This document shows, one piece after another, positions 18,960 through 28,895 of a stretch of DNA of 64,000 bases. Under the pieces are notes generated by a model. That model was given only the letters and a program-made list of their open reading frames with translations. It was not told the DNA's origin and did not search any database. A program made the position numbers and the translations under genes. The DNA comes from Mesorhizobium sp. (lineage in GTDB: Bacteria > Pseudomonadota > Alphaproteobacteria > Rhizobiales > Rhizobiaceae): NCBI GenBank assembly GCA_004020365.1, contig SAQR01000003.1, positions 124,001 to 188,000 on the forward strand, written 5' to 3'. The first letter of the stretch is position 1, and each line of letters starts with the position of its first letter.

Positions 18960-21416
18960 TCAGACGGGCACGTTCCAGATTTCTTTCGCATATTGGCGGA
19001 TCGTGCGATCGGACGAGAACCAGCCGACGCGGGCGACATTGCGGATTGCCTTGGCGTACCAGTCCGGGCTGTTGCGCCAGACGGCGTCGACATCGCGCTG
19101 GGTGGAGGCGTAGGCGTCGAAATCGGCGGCGACCATGAACCAGTCGCTCTGATAGAGGCCGTTCATCAGGTCTCGATAGCGTTCCGGATCGTCAGGCGAA
19201 AAGACGCCGGACGAAACGGCAGCCACGGCCTGCGCCAGTTCGGGAGAGGCTTCGATCACCGATCGCGGATCGTAGCCGTTGCTGCGCCGCTCGGCGACCT
19301 CTTCGGTGGTCAGGCCGAAAATGAAGATGTTGTCGTCGCCGACGCATTCCTTGATCTCGACATTGGCGCCGTCGAGCGTACCGATGGTCAGCGCACCGTT
19401 CAGCGCGAACTTCATGTTGCCGGTGCCGGAGGCTTCCATGCCGGCGGTCGATATCTGCTCCGAAAGATCGGCGGCCGGCATCATGATCTCGGCCAGGCTG
19501 ACATTGTAGTTCGGCAGGAACACCAGTTTGAGCAAGCCACGAACGGCCGGGTCGCGGTTGATGACTTTGGCGACGTCGTTGGCGAGTTTGATGATCAGCT
19601 TGGCGTTGTGATAGCTGGGCGCCGCCTTGCCGCCGAAGAATTTGACGCGTGGCGTCCAGTTGCGCTCGGGATGGGAGCGGATCTGGTCGTAGAGCGCGAC
19701 TGTTTCGAGGATGTTGAGGAGCTGGCGCTTGTATTCGTGGATGCGCTTGATCTGGATGTCGAACAGCGCCGAGGGATCGATCCTGATGCCGAGGCGGTCG
19801 GCGACGAGATTGGCAAGCCTGGCCTTGTTCGCCCGCTTGACTGCGGCGAACTTGTCGCGGAAGGCGGCGTCGTCGGCAAAGCCATCGAGCTCCTTGATCG
19901 CGTCGATATCGTCGAGGAAGCGGTCGCCGATCGCCTCGCGGGTGAGCGCGGTGAGACCGGGATTGCATTGGATCAGCCAGCGCCGCGGCGTGATGCCGTT
20001 GGTCTTGTTGTTGATGCGGTCGGGATAGAGCCTGTGGAGTTCGGCAAACACCGTTTCCTTCATCAACTCGGTGTGAAGGGCAGAGACGCCGTTGATCGAG
20101 TGCGAGCCGACAAAGGCCAGATTGCCCATGCGCACCCGGCGCTCGCCGTTTTCCTGTATCAGCGAGATTTGGCTGATCTGCTCGTCAGAAAACTGCTCGG
20201 AAGCGCGCGCCTCCAGCAGCACTTCGGCGTTGATGGCGTAGACGATTTGCATATGGCGCGGCAACAGCCGCTCGAACAGCGGCACCGGCCAGCTTTCGAG
20301 CGCTTCGGGAAGCAGCGTGTGGTTGGTGTAGGCGAAGGTGCGCTTGGTGATGCTCCAGGCCTGGTCGAAATCCATGCCGTGGACATCCATCAACAGGCGC
20401 AGCAGCTCGGCCACAGCAATGGCCGGATGGGTATCGTTCAGATGGATCGCCGCCTTGTCGGGCAGCGACTGCAGGTCGCCATACTGGCTGAGATGACGCT
20501 GAATGATGTCCTGCAACGATGCGGTGGAAAAGAAATACTCTTGCCTGAGCCGCAGTTCCTGACCGGCCTTGTGGGAATCAGCAGGGTAAAGGACGCGCGA
20601 CAAGGCATCGGCCTTGTTGCTTTCGGCGAGCGCACCGATGTGATCGCCGGCGTTGAACTTGTCGAGCAGTATCGGATCGATCGGCATGCCGGACCAGAGC
20701 CGCAGTGTGTTGACACGGTTGGCCCGCCAGCCAACCACCGGCGTATCGTAGGCAACCGCCAAAACATGTTCGATCGGCTTCCAGACGTGGCGCTCAAGCC
20801 CGCCGTCCTTTGAGGTGATCGAATCCACCGAGCCGCCGAAGCCGACCTCGAAGGCGCGTTCGCGCCGCTCGAACTCCCAGGGGTTGCCGTGATCGAGCCA
20901 GGTTTCGGGCAGCTCAACCTGCCAGCCGTCATGGATCTCCTGACGAAACATGCCGTTGGCGTAGCGAATGCCATAGCCATGCGCGGGGATGTCGACGGTT
21001 GCCATGCTTTCCATGAAGCAGGCGGCGAGCCGGCCGAGACCGCCATTGCCAAGCGCTGCATCTGGTTCGAGGGCGGCGATGAGGTCAAGGTCGACGCCGA
21101 GAGACCGCAGCGCTTCGCGCATATTGTCCATCAGGCCGAGATTGGAGAAGGCGTCGCGCATCAGGCGGCCGATGAGGAATTCCAGTGATAAATAATAGAC
21201 GCGCTTTTCCTGATGGGCGTAGGCCTCTTGCGTCGCCTGCATCCAATGATCGACGATATGGTCGCGCACGACCTTGATCGAGGCGGTGAGCCAGTCATAT
21301 TGCGTCGCGACGCTGGTCCCCTTGCCGAGCCTGTATTTGAGGGCCTTCAAGACTTCCTCGGCAAGCGCCTTGGGATCGGAGTTTTCGAGAATGGGAGCTT
21401 CGGTCGTTTGCGTCAT
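18960..21416 (-). CDS. glgP: Glycogen phosphorylase GlgP
   Basis: Releases glucose-1-phosphate from glycogen ends using pyridoxal phosphate. 818 aa from the ATG at 21416, which has an AGAGGCAG site and gives the usual length; the frame extends upstream to 21500. Family blocks include YYLSLEFLIGR, the substrate region NGGLGRLAACF and the cofactor-lysine motif EASGTGNMKFALNG. It is the first gene of the glycogen operon, so synthesis and breakdown enzymes are produced together and must be balanced allosterically. Confidence 0.96.
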   Translation of the reverse strand: MTQTTEAPILENSDPKALAEEVLKALKYRLGKGTSVATQYDWLTASIKVVRDHIVDHWMQATQEAYAHQEKRVYYLSLEFLIGRLMRDAFSNLGLMDNMREALRSLGVDLDLIAALEPDAALGNGGLGRLAACFMESMATVDIPAHGYGIRYANGMFRQEIHDGWQVELPETWLDHGNPWEFERRERAFEVGFGGSVDSITSKDGGLERHVWKPIEHVLAVAYDTPVVGWRANRVNTLRLWSGMPIDPILLDKFNAGDHIGALAESNKADALSRVLYPADSHKAGQELRLRQEYFFSTASLQDIIQRHLSQYGDLQSLPDKAAIHLNDTHPAIAVAELLRLLMDVHGMDFDQAWSITKRTFAYTNHTLLPEALESWPVPLFERLLPRHMQIVYAINAEVLLEARASEQFSDEQISQISLIQENGERRVRMGNLAFVGSHSINGVSALHTELMKETVFAELHRLYPDRINNKTNGITPRRWLIQCNPGLTALTREAIGDRFLDDIDAIKELDGFADDAAFRDKFAAVKRANKARLANLVADRLGIRIDPSALFDIQIKRIHEYKRQLLNILETVALYDQIRSHPERNWTPRVKFFGGKAAPSYHNAKLIIKLANDVAKVINRDPAVRGLLKLVFLPNYNVSLAEIMMPAADLSEQISTAGMEASGTGNMKFALNGALTIGTLDGANVEIKECVGDDNIFIFGLTTEEVAERRSNGYDPRSVIEASPELAQAVAAVSSGVFSPDDPERYRDLMNGLYQSDWFMVAADFDAYASTQRDVDAVWRNSPDWYAKAIRNVARVGWFSSDRTIRQYAKEIWNVPV

Positions 21417-21556
21417 GCTGCCTCTTGCGCGGTTGCCAAGATCATACCGGCTTTCACCATTCCTCCCAGCCCATGCTAGTGCATATTGTTGTGCATTCAA
21501 TCGAGTTAGATTGCCGCGGGGCAGCTTACCCAGCGGCAGTCAGCAACTGCTGCACA

Positions 21557-21577
21557 CCCTCGGTCCGCGCCCGAGGG
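21557..21577. terminator. Hairpin downstream of frcA, possible terminator
   Basis: CCCTCGG (21557-21563) and CCGAGGG (21571-21577) form a 7-bp GC-rich stem with a 7-nt loop, 22 bp after the frcA stop and 140 bp before glgP on the same strand. No T-run follows on the minus strand, so it would be a weak intrinsic terminator at best. Confidence 0.4.
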
Positions 21578-21598
21578 CATGCTTTTGGGCGACATGCA

Positions 21599-22381
<783 letters not shown>

Positions 22382-22383
22382 GG

Positions 22384-23448
22384 TCACACCGAAACCTTTC
22401 TGATCCACTGGTCGATCGCCACGGCGCCGATGATCAGCACACCGGTGAGCAGCACTTTCCATTGCGGATCGGCCCCCAGCATGTTGAGCCCCATCGAGAC
22501 GACGCCGACGATCATCGCGCCGAACAGCGTGCCCAGTATAGAGCCGCGCCCGCCGAAGAGGGAAATACCGCCGATCACCGTCGCGGTGATCGCCTGCAAA
22601 TTGTAGTCGGTGACGGCGGCGGATGGCGAGATCGAGCCGTTGCGGCCGATGGAAACCCAGGCAGCGAAAGCGGCGATCAGCCCGGCGAGCGTGTAGACCG
22701 AGATCAGCACCTTCTTGGTCTGGATGCCCGACAGCTTCGCCGCCTCCGGATCGTCGCCGACAGCGTAGACGTGACGGCCCCATGCCGTGTGATTGAGCAC
22801 GTACCACAGGAACAGCACCAGCACGACCATGGCAATGACGCCGAACGTCAGCACCGCCGTGCCGACCCTGAAGTTCAGGCCAAACAGATGCAGCAGCGGC
22901 GCCTGGGCGGCGACGTCGGCGTCGCGGATCGTCTCATTGGCCGAATAGATGAAGTTCGTGGCCATGACGATGTTCCAGGTGCCGAGCGTGACGATGAAGG
23001 GCGGCAGCTTCATAAAGGCAACCAGCAGCCCGTTGAGCAGCCCGCAGGCCGCGCCGGCGCCAAGCCCGATCACCACGGCAAGCAAGGTCGGCAGGCCATA
23101 GGTGACCGCGCAATTGCCCATGATCACCGCCGAAATCACCATGATCACACCGATCGACAGGTCGATGCCGGCCGTCAGGATGACCAGCGTCTGCGCGGCT
23201 CCTAGAATACCGACGATGGCGATCTGCTGCAGGATCAGCGTCAGCGTGTAGGACGAAAAGAACCGTCCTCCAATCGTGGCGCCGAAGACAGCGATCGACA
23301 GAACCAGCACGATCAGCGGCACCGCAGCCGGAGTGGAATGCAGGAAATGCTGGATGCGCTTGACGATCGACGTACCGTGCTCGTCAAAAGCAGCAACGCT
23401 TGCGTCGCTGTTCGCGAGAGCCTTTTCGAATTCCTGAACCTGAGACAT
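22384..23448 (-). CDS. frcC: Sugar ABC transporter permease, FrcC type
   Basis: Inner-membrane permease of the importer, 354 aa, with about ten hydrophobic segments. The conserved LTAGIDLSIGVIMVISA block and the cytoplasmic GDDPEAAKLSGIQTKK loop mark the BPD_transp_2 (ribose/fructose) family. Lies between frcB (157-bp gap containing a stem-loop) and frcA (2-bp gap). Substrate assigned as fructose, possibly also ribose and mannose, from resemblance to the Sinorhizobium frc locus; this is inference. Confidence 0.88.
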   Translation of the reverse strand: MSQVQEFEKALANSDASVAAFDEHGTSIVKRIQHFLHSTPAAVPLIVLVLSIAVFGATIGGRFFSSYTLTLILQQIAIVGILGAAQTLVILTAGIDLSIGVIMVISAVIMGNCAVTYGLPTLLAVVIGLGAGAACGLLNGLLVAFMKLPPFIVTLGTWNIVMATNFIYSANETIRDADVAAQAPLLHLFGLNFRVGTAVLTFGVIAMVVLVLFLWYVLNHTAWGRHVYAVGDDPEAAKLSGIQTKKVLISVYTLAGLIAAFAAWVSIGRNGSISPSAAVTDYNLQAITATVIGGISLFGGRGSILGTLFGAMIVGVVSMGLNMLGADPQWKVLLTGVLIIGAVAIDQWIRKVSV

Positions 23449-23549
23449 GTTTCCTCCGTGAGGCTTCAGCCACGCGCCGACGCCCGTCCAACCGTTCCCG
23501 ATCTGCCGCCGGAATTGTTCGCGCTTGCGATTACCGCATCGTCCACCCG

Positions 23550-23580
23550 AAGCGGCCGGGGATCAAGCCCCTGGCCGCTT
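23550..23580. promoter_or_regulatory. Stem-loop between frcB and frcC
   Basis: AAGCGGCCGGGG (23550-23561) pairs with the CCCC-T-GGCCGCTT arm (23568-23580), giving 12 bp with one bulged base and a 6-nt ATCAAG loop. It sits right after the frcB stop and has no T-tract, as expected for a structure that protects the upstream binding-protein message from 3' decay while letting some transcription continue. Confidence 0.75.
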
Positions 23581-23605
23581 CGATCTGTTGCCTGTCAGAC
23601 CGGCA

Positions 23606-24640
23606 TCAGCCCCAGCACTTGGCGAGGCCTTCCTTGGTGTCGATGGACTTCACGCCCTCCACAGGCTTGTCGGTCACGAGGTTGACACCGGTGTCGAAGA
23701 AATCCTTGCCTTCGGTCGGCTTGGGCTTCGTCCCGTCCTTGGCGAAAGCGGCGATCGCTTCGATGCCGAGCGCCGCCATCTGCAGCGGATATTGCTGTGA
23801 GGTCGCACCGATCACGCCCTCGGCGACCGACTTCACGCCGGGGCAGCCGCCATCGACCGACACGATCAGCACATTGCCTTCGAGGCCCACGGCCTTGAGC
23901 GCCTGGTAGGCGCCAACGGCTGCCGGCTCATTGATGGTGTGGATGACGTTGATGCCGGGATCCTTCTGCAGAAGGTTCTCCATCGCCTTGCGGCCGCCTT
24001 CCTCGTTGCCGTTGGTGACGTCGTGGCCGACGATGCGCGGATCATCCTCGTCGCCAATCTTGTTGGGGTCCTTCACGTCGATGCCGTAGCCCATCATGAA
24101 GCCCTGGTCGCGCAGCACATCGACCGTCGGCTGCGAGGGCGTTAGGTCGAGGAAGCCGATCCTGGCATCCTTCGCCTTGTCGCCGAGCGTCGCTGCGGCC
24201 CATGCGCCGATCAGCTTTCCGGCCTCCAGATTGTCGGTCGCGAAGGTCGCGTCGGCGGCGTCGGACGGATCAAGCGGCGTGTCCAGTGCGATCACCAGCA
24301 GACCGGCGTCACGTGCCTTCTTCACCGCCGGGACGATGCCCTTGGTGTCCGACGCGGTGATCAGGATGCCCTTGGCGCCGTCGGCGATACAGCTTTCGAT
24401 CGCCGCCACCTGGCTCTCGCTGTCGCCGTCGATCTTGCCGGCGTAGGCTTTGAGTTCGACGCCGAGTTCCTTGGCCTTGGCGGTCGCGCCTTCCTTCATC
24501 TTGACGAAGAACGGGTTGGTGTCGGTCTTGGTGATCAGGCAGGCGCCGACGTCGGCGGCGGACGCAGCCGAGGTGAACGCCATGAGTCCCAGTCCGGCCG
24601 CGGCAAAAACGGTGGATCTTAGCAGTGCTGTTTTGGTCAC
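23606..24640 (-). CDS. frcB: Periplasmic sugar-binding protein, FrcB type
   Basis: 344 aa. A signal peptide (about 1-28, ending TSAASA) is followed by a ribose-class periplasmic binding protein (Peripla_BP_4): [15 protein letters not shown] near the N-terminus and ALDTPLDP and [11 protein letters not shown] in the ligand cleft. The start is GTG at 24638-24640, chosen for the strong GGGAGGAAAA site just before it and for the signal peptide; an ATG further upstream (24808) would add an unlikely leader. First gene of frcB-frcC-frcA, with a promoter at about 24736-24762 facing the frcR promoter. Confidence 0.9.
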   Translation of the reverse strand: MTKTALLRSTVFAAAGLGLMAFTSAASAADVGACLITKTDTNPFFVKMKEGATAKAKELGVELKAYAGKIDGDSESQVAAIESCIADGAKGILITASDTKGIVPAVKKARDAGLLVIALDTPLDPSDAADATFATDNLEAGKLIGAWAAATLGDKAKDARIGFLDLTPSQPTVDVLRDQGFMMGYGIDVKDPNKIGDEDDPRIVGHDVTNGNEEGGRKAMENLLQKDPGINVIHTINEPAAVGAYQALKAVGLEGNVLIVSVDGGCPGVKSVAEGVIGATSQQYPLQMAALGIEAIAAFAKDGTKPKPTEGKDFFDTGVNLVTDKPVEGVKSIDTKEGLAKCWG

Positions 24641-24735
24641 GATTTTCCTCCCAGTGGAACCAGTTCGGATGCCGGCCAACCGGCATCGCATGAGCATCCA
24701 GCGACTACTCCCAGCGCCTGGACGCTTGCCCCAAG

Positions 24736-24815
24736 AGAATACCAGACTGAGGTTTATGTCAATAATTAAATCACTCTTATTTATTATTGACAGGGTGGCG
24801 TCGGTCACTCATTCT
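24736..24815. promoter_or_regulatory. Divergent frcB/frcR promoters with shared inverted repeat
   Basis: TGTCAATAAT (24757-24766) and ATTATTGACA (24783-24792) are exact inverted copies 16 bp apart. Each arm contains a perfect TTGACA -35 box, one per direction. Leftward, TATTCT (24736-24741) is a -10 candidate at 15 bp. Rightward, CATTCT (24810-24815) lies 17 bp from its -35. ROK regulators bind AT-rich inverted repeats, so this is the likely FrcR operator controlling both transcripts. Confidence 0.75.
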
Positions 24816-24852
24816 GGCCAAAGGCATTGCGGAAACGACGGGAGGAGAAGGG

Positions 24853-26079
24853 GTGGAGACCGGCATCACAAGGCACGGTTCGCCCGAGGCAGCCAAAAGC
24901 CGCATTCACCGCGGCACCAACCAGAGCGGCATGCGGGACCACAATGAGCGGCTGGTGCTGTCGCTGGTGCGTCAGCACGGCAGCCTGGCGAAGTCCGACA
25001 TTGCGCGCATGACCGGACTTTCGGCCCAGACGGTTTCGGTCATCATGCGCGAGCTCGAGGAGGACAATCTTCTTGTCCGCCAGGCGCCGCTGCGCGGCAA
25101 GATTGGCCAACCTTCCATTCCGATGGCGCTCAATCCCGATGGCGCCTATTTCATCGGCCTGAAGATCGGCCGTCGCAGCGCCGAACTCGTGCTGATCGAT
25201 TTTCTCGGCAATGTGCGCTCGATGCTGCAGCATTCCTACCGCTATCCGGCACCGCGCGAGACGGTCGAATTCGTCACCTCCGGCATGAAGACGATGCGCG
25301 GTGAACTCACCCCGGCGCAGGACAAGCGCATTGCCGGACTTGGCATCGCCATGCCGTTCGAATTGTGGAGCTGGGCCGATACGGCAGGTGCCCCGCGCGA
25401 CGTCATGGACGAATGGCGCCACCGAGACATCCGCGCCGACATCCAGGCACGGTGCGAATTCCCGGTCTACCTGCAAAATGACGCCACCTCTGCCTGCGGC
25501 GCCGAACTGGTGTTCGGCAAGGCCGGCACGGCACGCGACTTCGTCTATTTCTACATCGGCGCCTTCGCCGGCGGCGGCATCGTGCTGAACGGTCACCTTT
25601 TCGGCGGACCGACCGGCAATGCCGGCGCGCTGGGTTCGATGCCGGTGCCTGGACCGGACGGCAAGCCCGCCCAATTGATCGACGTGGCGTCGATCGCCAT
25701 GCTGGAAAAGGCACTCAACGAGCGCGGCGTCGAAGCCTCACATCTGTGGACGTCACCGGAGGATTGGGGCGAAATCGGCGTCGAGCTCGACAATTGGATC
25801 GCCTCCGCCTCGCAGGCGCTCGCCTATGCCATTGTGGCGGCGTCATCGGTTATCGATTTCGAGGCGGCGGTGATCGACGGATGGATGCCGAAGGCCGTGC
25901 GGCGCCGGCTTGTCGATGCCGTTATCGATGCTATCGGCAAGATCGACGGCGAAGGCCTGAAACTTCCGGCCGTGCGCGAGGGGACTGTCGGCATTCATGC
26001 ACGTGCCTTGGGCGGTGCCAGCCTGCCGCTTTCCGAGCGCTTCCTCATCGGCTCGACCACGATTTCCAGGAGCGCCTGA
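24853..26079 (+). CDS. frcR: ROK-family transcriptional regulator, FrcR type
   Basis: 408 aa. N-terminal winged helix-turn-helix (LAKSDIARMTGLSAQTVSVIMREL) followed by a ROK sugar-kinase-like domain with the GGGIVLNG stretch and the FVYFYIGAFAG region. Start is GTG at 24853 with the near-perfect site GGAGGAGAAG; the upstream TTG at 24787 is part of the -35 box and cannot be the start. Divergent from frcB, so it most likely represses or activates the frc importer in response to the sugar or its phosphate. It leads a three-gene operon with an RbsD/FucU protein and a kinase. Confidence 0.88.
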   Translation: METGITRHGSPEAAKSRIHRGTNQSGMRDHNERLVLSLVRQHGSLAKSDIARMTGLSAQTVSVIMRELEEDNLLVRQAPLRGKIGQPSIPMALNPDGAYFIGLKIGRRSAELVLIDFLGNVRSMLQHSYRYPAPRETVEFVTSGMKTMRGELTPAQDKRIAGLGIAMPFELWSWADTAGAPRDVMDEWRHRDIRADIQARCEFPVYLQNDATSACGAELVFGKAGTARDFVYFYIGAFAGGGIVLNGHLFGGPTGNAGALGSMPVPGPDGKPAQLIDVASIAMLEKALNERGVEASHLWTSPEDWGEIGVELDNWIASASQALAYAIVAASSVIDFEAAVIDGWMPKAVRRRLVDAVIDAIGKIDGEGLKLPAVREGTVGIHARALGGASLPLSERFLIGSTTISRSA

Positions 26080-26082
26080 GCG

Positions 26083-26529
26083 ATGCTGATCGGAATCCCG
26101 GTGCTGCTCGGTCCACAGCTGCTGGCGACGCTGCGTGCCATGGGTCACGGCGACGAGATCGCCCTTGTCGACGGAAACTACCCGGCGCAGGAACAGGCAC
26201 ACCGGCTCATCCGCGCCGACGGTCATCATCTCGTTCCGATGCTCGACGCCATTCTCAGCGTATTGCCTGTCGATGACGCAGTGCCGGAGGCGCTGTTTCG
26301 CGCCTCGGTCAAAGGTGATCCCCTGCTTGCCGATCCCGTTCATCACGAGATGGAGGCGACCTGCGCCAGGCGTGCTCCGGGCCGCAAAGTAGTTGCGCTT
26401 GCCGGCGCCGACTTCTATCAACGGGTCAGGTCCGCGCACGCGATCGTCGCGACAAGCGAGCCGCGGCTCTACGCCAACATCATCATCCGCAAGGGTGTGA
26501 TCTATCCGCCGGAGAACAGGAAATCATGA
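26083..26529 (+). CDS. RbsD/FucU-family sugar mutarotase-like protein
   Basis: 148 aa, matching the RbsD/FucU fold: LRAMGHGDEIALVDGNYPA near the N-terminus contains the conserved GHGD with the catalytic histidine, and YANIIIRKGVI near the C-terminus is the usual ending. These enzymes speed the interconversion of sugar anomers or ring forms. It starts 3 bp after frcR and overlaps the kinase gene by 4 nt (ATGA). The context suggests it presents the right form of fructose, ribose or fucose to the transporter or kinase. Confidence 0.87.
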   Translation: MLIGIPVLLGPQLLATLRAMGHGDEIALVDGNYPAQEQAHRLIRADGHHLVPMLDAILSVLPVDDAVPEALFRASVKGDPLLADPVHHEMEATCARRAPGRKVVALAGADFYQRVRSAHAIVATSEPRLYANIIIRKGVIYPPENRKS

Positions 26530-27449
26530 TCCTCTGTTGCGGCGAAGCCCTGATCGACATGCTGCCACGCACCACGACTGAGGGCGAGCCGGCCTTTGCC
26601 CCCTATGTCGGCGGCGCGGTGTTCAACACGGCAATAGCGCTCGGCCGGCTGGGAGCGCCCGCCGGTTTCTTTTCCGGCCTGTCGACGGATCTGTTCGGCA
26701 GCCAGTTCAAGGACGCGCTGAGGGCAAGCCAGGTCAGCTCCACCTATGCCCACACATCGCCCCGGCCGACCACGCTTGCCTTCGTGCGGCTGGACAACGG
26801 CCAGGCGACCTACACGTTCTACGATGAGAATACCGCCGGACGCATGCTGACCATCGACGATCTGCCGAAACTCGGCAGCGAGATCGAAGCCATGCTGTTC
26901 GGCGCCATCAGCCTGATCTCGGAGCCGGCCGGATCAGCCTACGAGGAATTCATGCGGCGCGAGCACAGTCGCCGCGTCATGATGCTCGACCCCAACATCC
27001 GGCCGAATTTCATACCGGACAAGGCCAAGCATCTCAGGCGCATCCGCTCGATGATGGCGATGGCCGACATCGTGAAACTGTCGGACGAGGACCTCAACTG
27101 GTTCGGCGAAGCCGGCTCGCACGAGGACGTCGTCCGCAACTGGCTGGAGCGCGGCCCGACGCTGATCGTCGTCACCCATGGCAGCGAAGGCGCCGTCGGC
27201 TACACCAGGGATCACAAGGTCACGGTCGTGCCGGACAAGGTCGAGGTGATCGATACGGTCGGCGCCGGCGACACGTTCAACGCCGGCATCCTGGCCTCGC
27301 TGCACGAGCAAGGCCTGCTGTCGAAGGAGGCGATCGCCAATCTGTCGGAAGACGCCATCCACAAGGCGCTGGCGCTCGGCGCCAAGGCTGCGGCGGTAAC
27401 CGTGTCGCGGGCCGGCGCCAATCCGCCCTGGCGGCATGAAATCGCCTGA
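26526..27449 (+). CDS. frcK: PfkB-family sugar kinase, probable fructokinase
   Basis: 307 aa carbohydrate kinase. The N-terminal GEALIDMLP and GGAVFNTAIALGRLG blocks bind sugar; the C-terminal DTVGAGDTFNAGIL motif holds the anion hole and catalytic aspartate. The start overlaps the mutarotase stop, so it is translationally coupled. As the only kinase of the frc locus it should phosphorylate the imported sugar. In Sinorhizobium the kinase gene follows frcA; here it is on the regulator side. Confidence 0.85.
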   Translation: MILCCGEALIDMLPRTTTEGEPAFAPYVGGAVFNTAIALGRLGAPAGFFSGLSTDLFGSQFKDALRASQVSSTYAHTSPRPTTLAFVRLDNGQATYTFYDENTAGRMLTIDDLPKLGSEIEAMLFGAISLISEPAGSAYEEFMRREHSRRVMMLDPNIRPNFIPDKAKHLRRIRSMMAMADIVKLSDEDLNWFGEAGSHEDVVRNWLERGPTLIVVTHGSEGAVGYTRDHKVTVVPDKVEVIDTVGAGDTFNAGILASLHEQGLLSKEAIANLSEDAIHKALALGAKAAAVTVSRAGANPPWRHEIA

Positions 27450-27703
27450 TTGGACGACGACGCGCTGAGTATGCGCTAAACATCGATCACTTTATGTTTC
27501 GCCCAGCCGAGCTCGTGCGACACGAAGGCCGTGTCGTGCGCAACAAAGCCCCGGATTTCTGGCATCTGACGCGGACCTGTCGGACCGAGAGGTAACAGGC
27601 TGCGACATTTGAGCAATTCGTCGATTGGTCCGTGCAGCTTTCTCGGCCGCGCCAAGTCTGATACCAGCGGCCGGTTATCTGGCTAGTCCCGTTTGAGGCC
27701 GAC

Positions 27704-28846
27704 ATGCAGTTCATCGATCTAGGCGCGCAGCGCGAACGAATCCGCGACAGGCTGAAAGCCGCCATCGACCGCGTCGTCGACGAGGGGCGCTACATTCTCG
27801 GACCTGAGGTCACCGAATTCGAAAACAAGCTCGCCGCCTATGTCGGCACCAAGCATGTCGTAGCCTGCGCCAACGGCACTGACGCACTGCTGCTGCCGCT
27901 GTTTGCGGCCGGCATCGGTCCAGGTGACGCGGTGTTCGTGCCGAGCTTCACCTTCGCCGCCACGGCGGAAGTGGTGGCGCTGACCAAGGCCGAGCCGGTT
28001 TTCGTCGATGTCGACCCCGAGACGTACAATATCGACATCGCCAGCCTCGAGGCGGCCATCGCCATGATCAAGGCGGAAGGCCGGCTGAAGCCAAGGGCGA
28101 TCATCCCTGTCGACCTGTTCGGGCTCGCCGCCGATTACCAAGCGATCATGGCCATTGCCAACCGCGAAGGGCTGATGGTGATCGAAGATGCCGCCCAGGC
28201 GATCGGCGGCTCGAGCGACGGCAAGATGCTGGGTTCGTTCGGCGCGGTCGGTTCGACCAGCTTCTACCCGGCAAAACCGCTCGGCTGCTATGGCGACGGC
28301 GGCGCGATGTTCACCAATGACGATGCGCTGGCCGAGCAACTTCGCTCGTTCGCCTTCCACGGCAAGGGCGAAACCCAATATGACAATATCCGCGTCGGTA
28401 TCAATTCGCGGCTCGACACGCTGCAGGCGGCGATCCTGATCGAGAAGCTGGCCATTCTCGAAGACGAGATGGTTGCCCGGCAAGCGGTCGCCAATCGGTA
28501 TGCCGAAGGCCTCGGCGACATCGTCAAGGCGGCGCGCAACCTGGACGGCGGCCGTTCGGCGTGGGCGCAATATGCCATCGAGACGCCAAAGCGCGACGGG
28601 CTGAAGGCGCATCTCGGGGAAAAAGGTATCCCGTCGGTGATCTATTATGTGAAGCCGCTGCACAGCCAGATCGCCTACCGCGACTATCCGCGCACGCCGA
28701 CAGGCCTGGCCGTTTCGGAGGAGCTGCCGAAGCGCATCCTGTGCCTGCCGATGCATCCCTATCTGAGCGAGGCAGACCAAGACCGGATCATCGAAACGGT
28801 CCGTAACTATATCGGCTCGAATTCGGCGCAAATCGCCGCCGCGTAG
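27704..28846 (+). CDS. DegT/DnrJ/EryC1/StrS-type sugar aminotransferase
   Basis: PLP-dependent enzyme that transfers an amino group to a nucleotide-linked keto-sugar, used for amino sugars of surface polysaccharides. 380 aa, normal for the family. The ANGTDALLLPL phosphate-binding segment, VIEDAAQAIGG (the aspartate contacting the PLP nitrogen) and SFYPAKPLGCYGDGG, which holds the cofactor lysine, are visible. The ATG has a GAGG site. It stands alone between frcK and vapC; partner dehydratase or dehydrogenase genes are not adjacent. Its product may feed the polysaccharide genes further right. Confidence 0.9.
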   Translation: MQFIDLGAQRERIRDRLKAAIDRVVDEGRYILGPEVTEFENKLAAYVGTKHVVACANGTDALLLPLFAAGIGPGDAVFVPSFTFAATAEVVALTKAEPVFVDVDPETYNIDIASLEAAIAMIKAEGRLKPRAIIPVDLFGLAADYQAIMAIANREGLMVIEDAAQAIGGSSDGKMLGSFGAVGSTSFYPAKPLGCYGDGGAMFTNDDALAEQLRSFAFHGKGETQYDNIRVGINSRLDTLQAAILIEKLAILEDEMVARQAVANRYAEGLGDIVKAARNLDGGRSAWAQYAIETPKRDGLKAHLGEKGIPSVIYYVKPLHSQIAYRDYPRTPTGLAVSEELPKRILCLPMHPYLSEADQDRIIETVRNYIGSNSAQIAAA

Positions 28847-28895
28847 AGTCTCACGCGCACGACCACGATCTAGCCGGTAGCCCTCCGCGTAAATA

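Noticed and set aside
18915-20813. 632-codon open frame on the plus strand opposite glgP and glgB
   Set aside because: It mirrors glgP codons in a GC-rich genome; the translation is rich in Gly, Val, Asp and Arg with no domain, while glgP on the other strand is unmistakable.
22382-22807. N-terminal extension of the FrcA frame up to 22807
   Set aside because: This stretch is out-of-frame translation of frcC (arginine-rich, no ABC features); the ATG at 22381 gives the normal length.
27487-27765. 92-codon minus-strand frame between frcK and the aminotransferase
   Set aside because: Composition is unlike real genes here (many Arg, Ser, Cys), no ribosome site, overlaps the aminotransferase start.
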